Of a DNA stretch of 64,000 nt, positions 22,724 through 34,653 are shown in pieces. This DNA is from Melampsora larici-populina 98AG31 (Eukaryota > Basidiomycota > Pucciniomycetes > Pucciniales > Melampsoraceae): the NCBI RefSeq assembly GCF_000204055.1, contig NW_006768794.1, forward strand, positions 404,777 through 468,776. The letters are read 5' to 3'. Made by a program: the position numbers and the translations under genes. Every line of letters begins with the position of its first letter. Position 1 is the stretch's first letter. The notes beneath the pieces were generated by a model. The model ran no database searches and was not told the DNA's origin. It saw nothing but the letters and a program-made list of their open reading frames with translations.

Positions 22724-25700
22724 ATGTCATCTAACCACAACGCCAAAGTAACACTTCATTCTTCATCTTCATCATTATCTTCTGTCGCTTCTTCATCCAC
22801 TTCAGCATCTTCATCTGCATTTGATTCATTACCAGCTACGATCGAATCAAATCCAACCACTTCAACTCACATTAACGATCAAGATACTGAACAACCTGTC
22901 TGTAGGGTTTGTAGATCTGATGACCCTTCCTTAGGTCCTCTCTTTCATCCATGTCGTTGTACTGGTTCAATTGCTCATGTACATCAAGATTGCCTTTCAA
23001 CTTGGTTATCTCATTCAAAGAAATCTTCATGTGAACTTTGTGCTCATCCTTTTAGTTTTGAAAAAGTTTATAAAACTGGCTCACCTGATCGTCCACCGAT
23101 TCCTACGATTATCTATCAAGCTCTAAAAGAATTTCTTCGCCTCATCTTACTTATCGGTAGAGCAACTCTAGTGGCAATGTGTTGGCTTGGTCTAGTTCCT
23201 TGGACTGTGGTTTGGGTTTCTGCAGGATATTGGAGATTAGGAGATTGGTTTGCATTTGGTCTTACTTCAGGAAGTGACTTGAGTTAGTGTCATTCTAATC
23301 AAGTATTCTGTTCTTATTGATATGTGACTCACTTATGCCTTTGTTCTTTCAGAATACAAACAAAGTCACAATCAAACTTCCGATGGTTTGAATTCTACTG
23401 ACTCAACTGATGTTCAGCTTACTTCAAATTCATCAGACTCAAACTCAACCAATCCAACTAACCTACATAATTCATTTAGTTTACTTTCAATCCAACTTGA
23501 CACCAATTCCATCGCGATGGATATCTTTCAAGGTCAACTGATCACTTGTGCTGTCATTCTTAGTTTTGTCGCCGTCTTCTTATTACGCGAGTGGATCCTT
23601 CAAAATACTCCTCCACATGACGTCATGCACTTAGAGGAAGATGATGCGCCTCAAAATCTACCTCGACCACTAGCTGAGGGTATCAACAACCGTCCAGCTC
23701 AAATAGAGAATGTCGAACAACCGCCAAATCCCAATGATAACTCAGATCGGATTATAGCCCCTACTCCGAGACCTCCGATCAATTCGACTGAGGAAACTTC
23801 TATCACTTCATCCGACTCGGATAGCTCAGATGCCATCTTTCATCAATTTTCGACAGAATCAGATCCCCTTAACATCGATGATTCGGATCTTATGGATTCA
23901 AACAATCTCGATCAATCAATCAATCCTGATATCTTATCTCATCAAGTGCTGATCGGTTCTGTTTATATCATCTTTATCGCTGAGCCCACCTCACATCAAT
24001 TCACGACATCATCTCATCAACCTGGCTCCATAACACCTATGCAAACGGAACTGGTCCAAATTTGGACCAAGCTCGCCTCTACCCTGTTGGACCCTTCTAC
24101 AGGCACTCTGCCTGTTTCTGTAAGTCGGCTCAGAGAACACATGCGACGACAACCTACATCTGGTCCATTCTCGAAGGATGAGGAGACCATGTTCAATCAA
24201 CTCGAAACGGATTGGACAACAGCTCTCTTGAGTGATCCCAAGATCGGGAAGCATATCCAATCACTTTACCGTATCAAACTTGATGCGAACAAGAGTCCTT
24301 TGACAGATGTCTTTCATCATCATGCCTTGGTGTATGGTCTCTTAACACTTTTTAATCTGATCAAAGGTCTCGAATTAGTCAATGAAGGTGATCACCATCC
24401 GAATGAAGAAACATCGCGACCTTATTTAACTGTCTTCAACGCTTTAAAGTTGTTTGTGGTTCCACTTCTAGGAGCCATGGGATCAATCGACATGCATCCT
24501 TGTCTGAATCAACTCGAACTTGATATTCAGAAACTTGCAGAAACTTATCAAGTACTTCCATCTGGAGAAGTTGGAGATGATAGTGTGAAGCTAATTCAGG
24601 ATATGAAACGAGATCTTGTATCCATGCTGGTTAAGCAGCGAATCTTGGGTGCAGTAATGAGAAGTGGAGCGTTTGTAAAGTATGCTCAAGACATTGTAGG
24701 TCTTTTTTAGATGCGCAATATTTTGATATGCATGCGTACTAATCCTTTTACTCTCTAGCTTTGTAAGCAAAACTTGCTGAGCAAGGAGTCTTCGATACTT
24801 CAGATGCCTAAGGCTGTCTCTACACCCGGTGATCATGATCCTAAATCTACATCGAAAGTTTCTCCGAGAAAACACTCTTTCACGACGACTTCACCAATCC
24901 CACATAGCTCCTTCAACCATGAGATAAGCGACCGACTACTCCCGACCTCTGTCAATCATCGGCTTCTCGTTACATCGGCTTATCTATTACTCTTACCGCC
25001 CTCTTACAAGACCTTACTTCCGCCAGCTCTACAAGTCATGAATATGTTGAACAGATCACCAGTGGGATGGGATGAAGAGAATATCACAGGACTTTGGTCA
25101 AAATTTGCTACCTCGATGATTTTGAGTGATGAAACTAAGAATGAATTGACAGGTTTTCGTCAACATATCTCAAGAGTATCTAAGTTCTCAAGCTCAGCTC
25201 TTGCAAGATCATTTCAAAAACTTGAGATGGACTGGTTAACAGTCTTCTTGAATGATGAAGTGATCATTGACTTTGCATCAACTCTTTATGAATCTGAAGG
25301 GAATAAATTGATTTGTCAATTAATCAAAACTTATGAAAAATTGAAATCATTAATGAAACCTAATCAAGGATTTCATCAAATAAATTATGAAAGTTTACAT
25401 GGAGCATTACATCGTGCTGTAGAGGTCAAATTAGCAGAATGTAGCAGTGCTCAACTTCAAAAAGGAGTCTTTGAAGTCGTTCGATCTACTCAATTCTTAC
25501 TTGAATCTTGTAAGGCTCTACCTATCGATAAGGGTCCAGCAAATCAATTTGTGGTTCGTATGAGGCGCGGGATCCTTGGAATCTTGGCTCGTCAACAAGT
25601 ATTATATCGTATTGTCAAACATGAGGGTTTTGGACGATATGCTACTGCAATGGTTTGTCTTGGAGTCTTATTTCCGCATTGTTCCATCCACTAACTGCAT

Positions 25701-28700
25701 ATATATGTGTGTTTTAGCTTATGAATGAGGATTTGCTCGACGTTGATGACATTGGTATGGAACTCAAAGTGCTTCCTTCAGATCGGAGCGGTGTTGTTGA
25801 TAACAGCGCGAACAAAGGAGAGGATTTAAAGGGGAAGATCAAAGAGACCGAAGCCCCGGTCGCAGGACCTTCATCTTCCATTCCCTTACCCACCACAACA
25901 TCTCATACCGATGCGTTCAATTGGTTAGAGGTAGGAGAAGAGTTGCCCAAAGCCAATGAGGCCAATCCGACTCGTCCACAGCCGAATGCTGGATTAGGAA
26001 CACATCGTCCAGTGGTTGATCGGGTAGTGAGACCAATACCACCTAGAAACCAACCTCGTCGATTTATGCTTCCCCCACCTGTTGGAAATCGAGTTCAACA
26101 AGCTCCAAACCCTCCATTACAAGTAGCGCCAGGACTTGATCGACGACATCTTGCAATGATGCAAGCTCGATTAAATGAATTTGATCAAGCCCAAAATCTA
26201 GATCGGAATAACCGTTTACCACCAAATGCTGTAGGACCTGTTAATATGGCTGCTCCTCCTGCGGCTGCTCCCGAAGATGAAGTAGAAGAAGAATTATTGG
26301 CAGAAGACCTAGATGGCATTTTGGAATTGATTGGAATGAAAGGTAGTTTGTTGATGTTGGTACAGAATGTGGGATTGATGACTTTATTGTTATCATTATC
26401 TATTTTGGCTTTTGTTCATATACCACATATGATTGGAAAGATTGCAGTCTTGGTAAGTGATTTCATGATACTTGTTTCGATCAGCTATAGTAGATGAATT
26501 TGATGAATTGATATTGTTTTGTACTTCAGTCTCGAGCTCATCGACTCTTGGCACCACCTTTGAAGGGACTTTTAATCTTACGAAGATTTGTACATCTTAG
26601 TTTAGATTACGTTTCGGTACAACTTAAACGACAACTCGCTCGAATTGACTTTCATTCAAGATTTTCATTATCACGCTTTATGCCAATGATCAAAGACAAT
26701 AGTGAATCAGTCAAAGCCGTTCCATGGACCCCTTCATGGTTCACACACAATGCCACGAGTTATTTCCAATCTGGTGTTCATTACCTCCAATCTCAATTCA
26801 ATCGGATCATATCACTAAGTCCAGTCTGGCATCAACTTATGGATCAATTAGGTGGAAAATTAGAGCAAATCGCATATGGTACTAAACCACTCGATCGAGC
26901 TTTAGCCGTTCTATTAGGTTATGCAGAATTAGTGTTTTTAAGTTTAATTTACCTTTCATCGGGATTAGATCAACAAAGAGCTAGATTTGTAAGTCAAACC
27001 ATTGTGAATGGAATGAAACAACAAGTGATGATCGCCAAAGTGGGAACATTTATCTTTATCGAATTAGTCATCTTTCCATTCCTTTGTGGTTTTTTAATTA
27101 TACTTATAACCATTCCAGTCTTTCCTAATACAACTATTTCAAATCGATTAGACCTTTATAGTGTTTCGCCTTATTCAACAGTTTTAATTACTTGGCTGGC
27201 TGGTACTTGTTTTATGTTCACCTTTGCTATTTTGGTTTCTACTTGTAGGGAATCTCTTAGGTCTGGTGTTTGTTGGTGGATCCGAGATCCTTCTGATGAT
27301 CGATTTAATCCGATACGAGAAATCTTAGAAAGACCGGCATGGAGTCAAGTAAAGAAGATCTTAGCATCCGCATTAATGTATGGAACAGTGATCGCATTAG
27401 GAATCGGATCGATTGTGATAAGTTTAATGACCTTTATAGGTTGTTTACCACTCAGAGTACATTTAGACCGATCCATCTCCAACTCTGCAATCGATTTAGT
27501 CATCTATCAAACTGGTTTACCGATTTTCATTTATTGGATTCAACCTAGAAATCAACTAAAACAAACATTACAGATCATAAGTAAAAAAGTAGCTAAAAGA
27601 TTCAGATTGAGTTGTTTTCTTTATGGAGAAAGAGAAATTGAAGAAGAAACCAAATTAGAAGTGATGATTAGAATGCCAGGTAGAGAACCAATTTTGAAAA
27701 AACCTAGGGCTTGGTATTCAGTAATGAGATTCTTTGAAGATGATCAACACAATTGTGCTTCAGATCAAATTGAATCATTAGAAGAAATCCAACCTGGTAC
27801 TACTATTGAAAGAAGAAGAAAATCAGCAGGTGGATCGTTTGCTAGAGTCCCAGGAACAGATTCAGTCAAAGTTGTACCTGGAAGAAAGATGCATATACCA
27901 GTGCTTGCGAATGGAACGCCAATCAATCCAGCTGATGAACTTTTAATTATACAACAAAAAGCAGAAGCTCGAGCTGAAACTGGACGTGATGTTGATCATT
28001 ATACTGTAGTTTATCTACCACCATTCTTTAGGATCAGGATGATTGGATATGTGATTTCGATGTGGAGCATTGGTGTAACCTTTGGTTGGTTAGGGATTGG
28101 AATTCCATTGATGGTTGGTAGATTGATATTTGATAGAGTGATTATGGTTCATGGAAGAGAACCTCATGATGTTTATGCTTATGGGATTGGATCATTAGTA
28201 GTAGCTGTCATTGGTAAATTTATTAGGAAACTCATTACATTTAATCGTACAGAAGAAACAGAAGAAGTAGAAATCAAGGAGAAAATCAATTGGTATAAAA
28301 AGTTGATTCAAATGATCAATCTAATTGGATTTATATTTGGAGTTGGTTTTCTATTGCCGATTTTATTAACAGGTTTCATTGAATTATACTTTTTAGGACC
28401 TTTGAAGCCTAAAGGATTAGGAATTCCTACGATTTATCTAGTACAAACTTGGGCTTATGGTTGTATTTATTTGTCTATTGCGGCTAGATTAGCTAGAGTG
28501 GTACCTAATTGGGTGTCGCGTGCTCAAGATGAGGTAAGAGGCTCTGACCAAAATGAAACAGATTGGATTGGATTTAAAACTGATGAACTGATGTTTCCCT
28601 TTTGTAGGTGTTGGCATGTTGGAATCGAGGTGAAATTTTAGAAGGAATTCAAATTACAAATCTTAAAATAATCTTACCAATCACAATTAAAATGATCTTA

Positions 28701-29179
28701 GCCATAAGTTTACCAACAGGAATTTTAGGACCGATTTTGTTAATCATACCAGAAAGAAGATTAAAATTTATAATGAGATTAATTGGATGGGGAGATGAAT
28801 CAATTAAAAAAGGAGAATGTATTTATTTGATGATAAGATCAGCTTATCCTGCAATCCTTAGTTGGTATTCTCATTATCTTACTTCTAAAATTTGTGCTAA
28901 AGGAATTGGAAAATGGATTGAAAAAGTTAGAGATGAAAAGTTTTTGGAAGAAAGGAGATTGAAAAAGTTTGTTCAGTGTTTCTTTTTTTTCGTTTCTTTT
29001 TTTTGAGTGAAAATTGGAAACAAAAGTATTGATTCTCTTTTTGGTTTGGTGTTTTTTTTCGCAGTTATGATGTTGAAAATGGTGTAGAGAATAATGGAAA
29101 AGATTTGAAGAAGAAAAAGAAAAAGGAAGATTTAAATAAAAAGAAAGATGATGATGATGAGATTATTATAAATGAATAA
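22724..29179 (+). CDS. SSM4: RING-CH membrane ubiquitin ligase, Doa10/Ssm4/MARCH6 type
   Basis: Seven exons: 22724-23282, 23353-24695, 24759-25652, 25718-26452, 26530-28533, 28608-28975 and 29065-29179. They join in frame to 2,005 residues. The start was chosen at MSSNHN because the RING-CH follows closely: C60, C63, C77, C79, H87, C90, C103, C106. About 14 hydrophobic segments follow. The first pair is around residues 135-170 and 230-255, the rest are from about 1130 to 1960, including the family stretch [21 protein letters not shown]. This protein sits in the ER and inner nuclear membrane and marks misfolded or degron-bearing proteins for ERAD with UBC6/UBC7-type E2 enzymes. Oddities: it is long for the family, because residues 384-634 and 700-932 hold two copies of an unrecognised helical module. 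Each copy ends at a phase-0 exon end. The last donor (28976) is the least certain; the tail is Lys/Asp-rich. Confidence 0.9.
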
Positions 29180-29632
29180 AGAGTTTTTTGGGGGGTTAGA
29201 GAGAGAGAGGAAAGGAAGAAGTTGAAGGAGTTGGATTTTTTCTTTTGTAGCATCACTCTCATTAGTAATCTTTTTCATATTTAACAAGGTTTATTCAATT
29301 TTTTTTGTTCTTTTGCTTTTTTCAATTTGGAAGAGAAAGATGGTAGTAGATTATATATATATATATAAATTGGAGATGATAAGAAGCAAAGTTGAAGATA
29401 AAGGAGGGTGTTTCTATTATTCAGAATTTAACAATTTTGAAGTTATGATTTCAAGATTAAAATATATATATATGTATATATTTTTCATTGATTTTTATTT
29501 TTTTGTATTTACATGACATTTCAAGAGAGAGAGAAAAATTACACTTTGAAAGTTTTTTTTGCATTTACGGTTTGCTTTAATGGGTGTGAGAGGGTTTCTG
29601 TGCGGGTTAGGATAGTTTTATCTTAGATAGAA
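29180..29632. other. AT-rich 3' region
   Basis: Poly-T and TA-repeat rich (for example TATATATA near 29355 and 29465). It probably holds the 3' untranslated region of the ligase gene. No gene seen. Confidence 0.4.
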
Positions 29633-29635
29633 TTA

Positions 29636-29959
29636 GGGGTTCCGAGTTGTGTTTTTTACGGTATTTTTACAGTATAACAATTTCTCTGAGACGGTAAAAT
29701 TTACCATAAACATTAAATATTTGGGACACCTTTTTAGGTATCCCAAATGCTGTCAACCTTGTATTTGCAGAACAAAACACCGTAAGATTTTAAGAACTTG
29801 AAACCCCCTATTGTTGTAAAATGTATGGCATTTTTTAAAGCAGGACACCTTTGTTGTTGTCTCAAATTAAAGATAAGATGGTTTCACAAAGATCTTTTTA
29901 TGAACAGCTTGTCTGAATATTTGAAAAATATGTAAAAAATAATCAAACTTGAAACCCCC
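29636..29959. mobile_element. MITE related to the Harbinger element
   Basis: The left end GGGGTTCCGAGTTG and right end CAAACTTGAAACCCCC form diverged inverted repeats with TA on each outer side. An extra internal copy of AACTTGAAACCCCC ends near 29808. The words GTTTTTTACGG and TTTTTACAG resemble the subterminal parts of the element at 17075-22310, as does the AACTTGAAACCCC word. No coding capacity. Confidence 0.55.
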
Positions 29960-30480
29960 TAATGTGGTCAGTATGATGTTTGTGGTGGTTGTTCATGTGG
30001 CAACAACAGAGACACGCTAAAGAGCTGGATCCAATTCCTCCCTAGAATACAGATATGGGCAACTCCAAGGAATTCCTTTTGTAGAATTGGGCATTTCTTG
30101 AACAAGTATCATACTTCATCAGATTCAAAATCCATCATTAAGCTTGGTTGAAGAATATGTTTTTCGGGTCTCACAGAAAGTCTTACGTCTCACATAGGGG
30201 GAGATACTGCCACACCCTTACCCTTCCAAATTGGATGTCTGCAGGTGTATTTTATCAAAACCCATTTAAATTTTGACATGAGGGCTTCAACTATCATTTA
30301 ACCAAGTCAGTCAGATACTTTGACCTCTCAAGCTATGGACTTATGAGTTACCAAAAGTGCCCTGCAAGAAGTTGGGACTTGTGTTACGTCAGGCTTCAAC
30401 TATCAGGAAGCTGTTGGGTGTATTAGGGATCTTCTTTCAAATTCCAGCAAAAAAATCAAAATATGTTGAACTCAAATTCC

Positions 30481-30505
30481 AAGACCCCAACACTGTTGGG
30501 GTCTT
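30481..30505. repeat. perfect hairpin, 12-bp arms
   Basis: AAGACCCCAACA and TGTTGGGGTCTT pair around a single base. It lies three bases from another perfect hairpin (30509-30539). Confidence 0.8.
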
Positions 30506-30508
30506 GCA

Positions 30509-30539
30509 CTGGGGCATCTGTTGGCAACAGATGCCCCAG
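30509..30539. repeat. perfect hairpin, 15-bp arms
   Basis: CTGGGGCATCTGTTG and CAACAGATGCCCCAG pair around one base. The close spacing to the hairpin at 30481-30505 suggests a cruciform or terminator-like structure. I see no gene ending here. Confidence 0.8.
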
Positions 30540-30929
30540 AGATCTAGGCTGAGGAAGTGTAAAAATCACATCAACATAGTGCAAGAAAGAGAAACATGAA
30601 GGATAAATTGAATTATAAATGTAACAGTATGATGGAGAATATTACAATATAATACAAGCATTTCCTAACGATGATTTATTCTGAATATGCAGAGGAAGGA
30701 AAGTTGAAGTGCAATGGGAGAAAGCTGAATGTCTAAAGGTAAAATGAAAACAAATCGAGGTTTAAGAAGGCGAACGCTCCAAAATGAGAGATGAGTTATC
30801 GAGCTCCCGTCGGCTGAAGAAATCAAAGCGGTGTCAAAAACTCGTCTTCACGCCCGGCCCCCTTGGAATCAGAGCTGACATGAAAAAATTTAGGGAGGAT
30901 GAGGAGCAACGCCTGGTTGAAAAAGGTCA

Positions 30930-31744
30930 CTACGTTTGAAGCCTTTGGGGAAGCTGTGAGACTTCGAAAGGCCCGCTTTGTCTCGAAAGTTCAAGAGTCT
31001 TGTCATCGAGTGATGTAGCTGTTCGAGTGGCGTATTGATATATGGGCAACACTAATAAAAAACAAAAAATATGAGTAAATTTAAAGCTGATACGGAAATT
31101 CAAGGGAGACAAACATGCAAAAAGGCCGATGAGTAAAACAAACAAGAACGTCACAGCTCCTATTGATATAAAGTTCAGAAGAAAACAGGGAATGAGTGAG
31201 TCATATGCATTCGACTTATGGATCCAAAACGTGATCGTGTAGCATGAAGGAGTTTCTGTCATACGTGAAAGGCTTGAAAGTACCCACCTAAGTTGAGCCA
31301 TCCTCGCAGTGACCATATCGTGAACGGATTACCAGTTTCCGTGATGTATCTCGACCTTCCTTGCCGAGGGTAAACTTTCTCAATAGAATGGAGAGGGTCA
31401 GATGTGTTGCCCATCAAATCATCATAAACGACCGAACATTCTCCATCACTTCCATTTTCTGGTCCTTGGAATTCTTCCGTGATATCTGAGCATGCGCTCT
31501 GCCGGTTAGTGTGATCACGGAGAAATGGCGGGCGAATAGTGTGACTTTCTTGGGTCGGGGAGTTCTCAGCTGAGTCTGGGACGTTTAGCGTATATTCTGA
31601 TTGTGCCGAGTGCCGTAGTGGGTGCCGAGGGGGATGTCGTGGTGTTTGATGTGTGGGGTATGGCTTCTCCAGCTCCATCATTGGTTTTATTTCTTCTTCA
31701 CCCTTCAATGTCAGACAACTCAATCTGTCAGATGTATTCGACAT
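30930..31744 (-). CDS. small single-pass membrane protein, possibly KRE6/SKN1-like N-terminal part
   Basis: Three exons, 31744-31288, 31159-31115 and 31051-30930, join in frame to 207 residues with clean GT-AG borders. A Pro/His/Ser-rich cytosolic-type N-terminal region (HPPRHPLRH) is followed by the sequence NPFTIWSLRGWLNLGG, one hydrophobic helix (AVTFLFVLLIGLFALLPIYQY) and a short tail. The order of a disordered N terminus, an RG(W/L)xNLG motif and one membrane helix recalls type II membrane proteins such as the beta-1,6-glucan synthesis proteins KRE6/SKN1. The glycosidase-like domain that should follow is absent downstream. It may be a truncated copy, or an unrelated small membrane protein. 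The gene model itself is firmer than the name. Confidence 0.5.
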
Positions 31745-33102
31745 ATCACGGTATTATCCACCTCTTTAGATGTTAGTTATGATCCTATGGCTCCGATGAC
31801 ACTGATCATTTGCGAAGACAGAAAGTGAATGGTAATCAGTACGTGGACATTTGGCACAGCTACAACAGATTGAAAGCAACCTGTGCAGACTTGTTTAGTG
31901 AAGTGAATTATGAGGAAGAAGGAAGATACATTACGTCTTGATGGTTTTGCCTTTCGATGGTAAGCAGTTCAGTCACCTGTGTTCTCGAGATCCTCAATCC
32001 TTGACTAAAGCGCAACTACCCACTTTCTGAATCGAGTACTTGAAGATGTTGTTGAAGCGTTGCAACCTCCAAATGGCAAGACGGTTTCCCAACACAGAAA
32101 AATGGGTAAGAATGGGAGTACCTTGACGCTTCGAGATGAAAACAAAGCGGAAGGACGTTGATACGCAAAAGATATTATTAAGTTAGCAGGTAAACTTTGC
32201 ACCCGTCTCGGGAGAATCACGATCTTGGAGAATCACGTCTCCACGTATACAGAGTGCAATCAGGGTAGTTGAGTATCGGGAGCAGGAAACCGGAGAGGAT
32301 TTGTCAAGTGAAGTTTGTTCATCCAAAAACTCAGGTTTCGAGAACGGTAGTACGGCTCCCATTTCTCACGGCAGCATAGCAATGCGGGGAGGAGTACTCA
32401 ACACTTCACTTCGATGTGAAATCACATGGACTTCTAGCCGGGAAATTGAGAGGTATCCTGGGGGATGAGCGAGGCTGAGACTACTCATAGTAGGGAGACG
32501 CTTCGGACATTCCGAACCAAAGCAGCAAATTTATCGATATATCGGAGCACGCACGCTCGTGTGCTGGATGGAAATGCCGTCGCGTTGAACCGCTTGCACC
32601 TTGGGGGTGTTTGCTTGATGAATTCAAGTACGAATTTACACTGATTTTTGTTGAAAGATCGATCCGACCGCAAACGATGCACAAGTTAGATAACGTAAGA
32701 CCGCTCGCGATTTGTGAATTCTCGACGCTATGGAACTTTTCAGGCTCCTTGCAGCGTATGACTTGGTTAAAGTCCTGGCTGACTAAACTTGTTCATAGTT
32801 CTTGTAGTGAAATCTCCTCGTATTGAGCATTTGTTCGAGCGTTTAAACTTCGAATTCCATACTTTGTAATCAAACTTGGGGCCATGGACCTCGACGAAGA
32901 CTCAAGAGAGTCATGAGATCCAAGTATCCATCAGCCACCTTAGACACATCGTGAAAGAGGTTGGTAAATATTTTCATGTATCGCTTCAACATTCCGCACA
33001 AACATTTGATAGAACTAGAGAACATGCGGGCATGCCCGCACCTGCAGAACTGCACGACGTGGGCCACATAGTATGTATCTTTGTATACACATGATTTGAG
33101 TG
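31745..33102. other. no gene recognised
   Basis: Moderate GC for this window, suggesting it is not ordinary repeat DNA. Short frames (for example 32481-32684 minus, 32876-33094 plus) show no motif or convincing splice chain. It includes the upstream region of the membrane protein gene. Confidence 0.35.
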
Positions 33103-33109
33103 TCATTTA

Positions 33110-33684
33110 CCAAACTTAACAAAGTCCCTCGCCAAAGGCCCGAGCCCCAGCGAGGGACTTACCCCATAAACTGGAATCCTGGCGTGAGAAGTAGCCTGTA
33201 TTGGCTCAAAAAACGCTACTTTGAATTCTTTGATTTGTTCCTAAATAAACAGGTCTCGGAGGTAAATAAAAGGATGATGGCAAATATTCATTACATATGA
33301 GCCAATTGCAAGCTTCCCCAAATCTGGTCTGGAACTTGGGCTACTGGGGAATCAAAAATGGGTCTGTTTTCAATTTTCAGCAGCGGCGAGCCGGCTCAAA
33401 GCCTGTATTTCTCAGAAAGCGGTCAAAATAATTGATCTTCAACTACTCAAAAAGATAACTTCCCAAAAAGATAGAAAGGAGTTTGCAATTGGTACATATG
33501 TAATGGTCCCTTGCCTTTTTCTTCTTTCTTTGTTGCAAGACATGTTTGTTGAGAGAGAAAAAAAACAAACAGATGTAGAGAATTTGGAGCAAATACAGCT
33601 CACTTCTCACGCCAGGATTCCAGTTTATGGGGTAAGTCCCTCGCTGGGGCTCGGGCCTTTGGCGAGGGACTTTGTTAAGTTTGG
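33110..33684. mobile_element. foldback element with TCATTTAC duplication
   Basis: The first 85 or so bases recur inverted at the other end, and weaker inverted similarity continues inward so that only about 150 central bases are unpaired. TCATTTAC flanks both ends (33103-33110 and 33685-33692; 7 or 8 bases, one C is shared). Each arm contains its own hairpin AAGTCCCTCGC / GCGAGGGACTT. Duplication size points to a hAT-type relative. No transposase is encoded. A related small hairpin lies at 60317-60356. Confidence 0.82.
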
Positions 33685-33692
33685 TCATTTAC

Positions 33693-34653
33693 AGCAATTT
33701 TTGAGAAGTGTTACAATGCAGACACATTGGACCAACACCATAATAAAGCAGGTGTCTCACACAGTATTAAAATTTAGGTGTCCCGGCCTCTCAAAGACCG
33801 TGTGTTATTACAGGAACTTGTCCTTTGCAAAGCCATCACCTATGTACTATATTACTTCCGAGCACACCTTCCGGACCAAGGCAGTCCTTATGTATATGTT
33901 ATTTTTGTCAAACCATTGGATCCTTATCTTTCCCAGGTGATTCAATAGGTTTCAATTTTCTTCCCAAACATTGCAACACATTATTTATGCCGGCTTCTGC
34001 TGTTGGGCAGCATGACCATGTTATACAAAATCGTCTTTCGTCGCGTCGCCGTAACTTAGTTTTGTCAGCTTATGTTACTGTTTGTTATCTCGACTTAACC
34101 CAATGCAATTATTGCTTCTTTGAATTGGTTGTATAACCCCACCGAGTCACGACGTAGTACAAAGTTGGTGTAATCTTATCTTGTACTGTTAGTGAGAGCT
34201 TGTTGGGCTACTGTCCAAAATTATACTCAGGCTTCACAAACGTCAAGAATCATTACCGTTCACGATGTGCGTGGCTTGAACTAAGCTGCCACAAACCCAC
34301 TAACACCTCACGGTAGGTAAATACTTACTAAGGTCAACTTAAGTGCCTCTGGTGGAATTCACTCACGTCAAAAAACAAATGTCCCAAAATATGTTTCTCA
34401 ATGAGTGAAATCAGCGCAAGAAAGTACATTGGTCTTTACAATTCATTTGACACATAATTTAATCCACATGAGAAGCTAATAGGTACAAAGTTTTTTGCCC
34501 AAAACATACTTGGGTTCTACAGTATTAGTACGGGCTTGTGTCAGAAATTTATTAGTCACAAAGAAATTAGCTCAACTGACCGAACGCTGGTCATTTTCAA
34601 CCAAGAAGTGTAGTAGTTAACTCACTTACTAATTTGGTGTTCCCAACTTCACC
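33693..34653. other. 3' flank of the Helitron
   Basis: Should contain the element's 3' terminus on the minus strand, but I could not fix a CTRR end with its hairpin. No gene seen. Confidence 0.35.

Noticed and set aside
30509..30539. Helitron 3' end hairpin
   Set aside because: The Helitron is on the minus strand at 34654-39115, several kilobases away, and the following CTAG is not followed by T.
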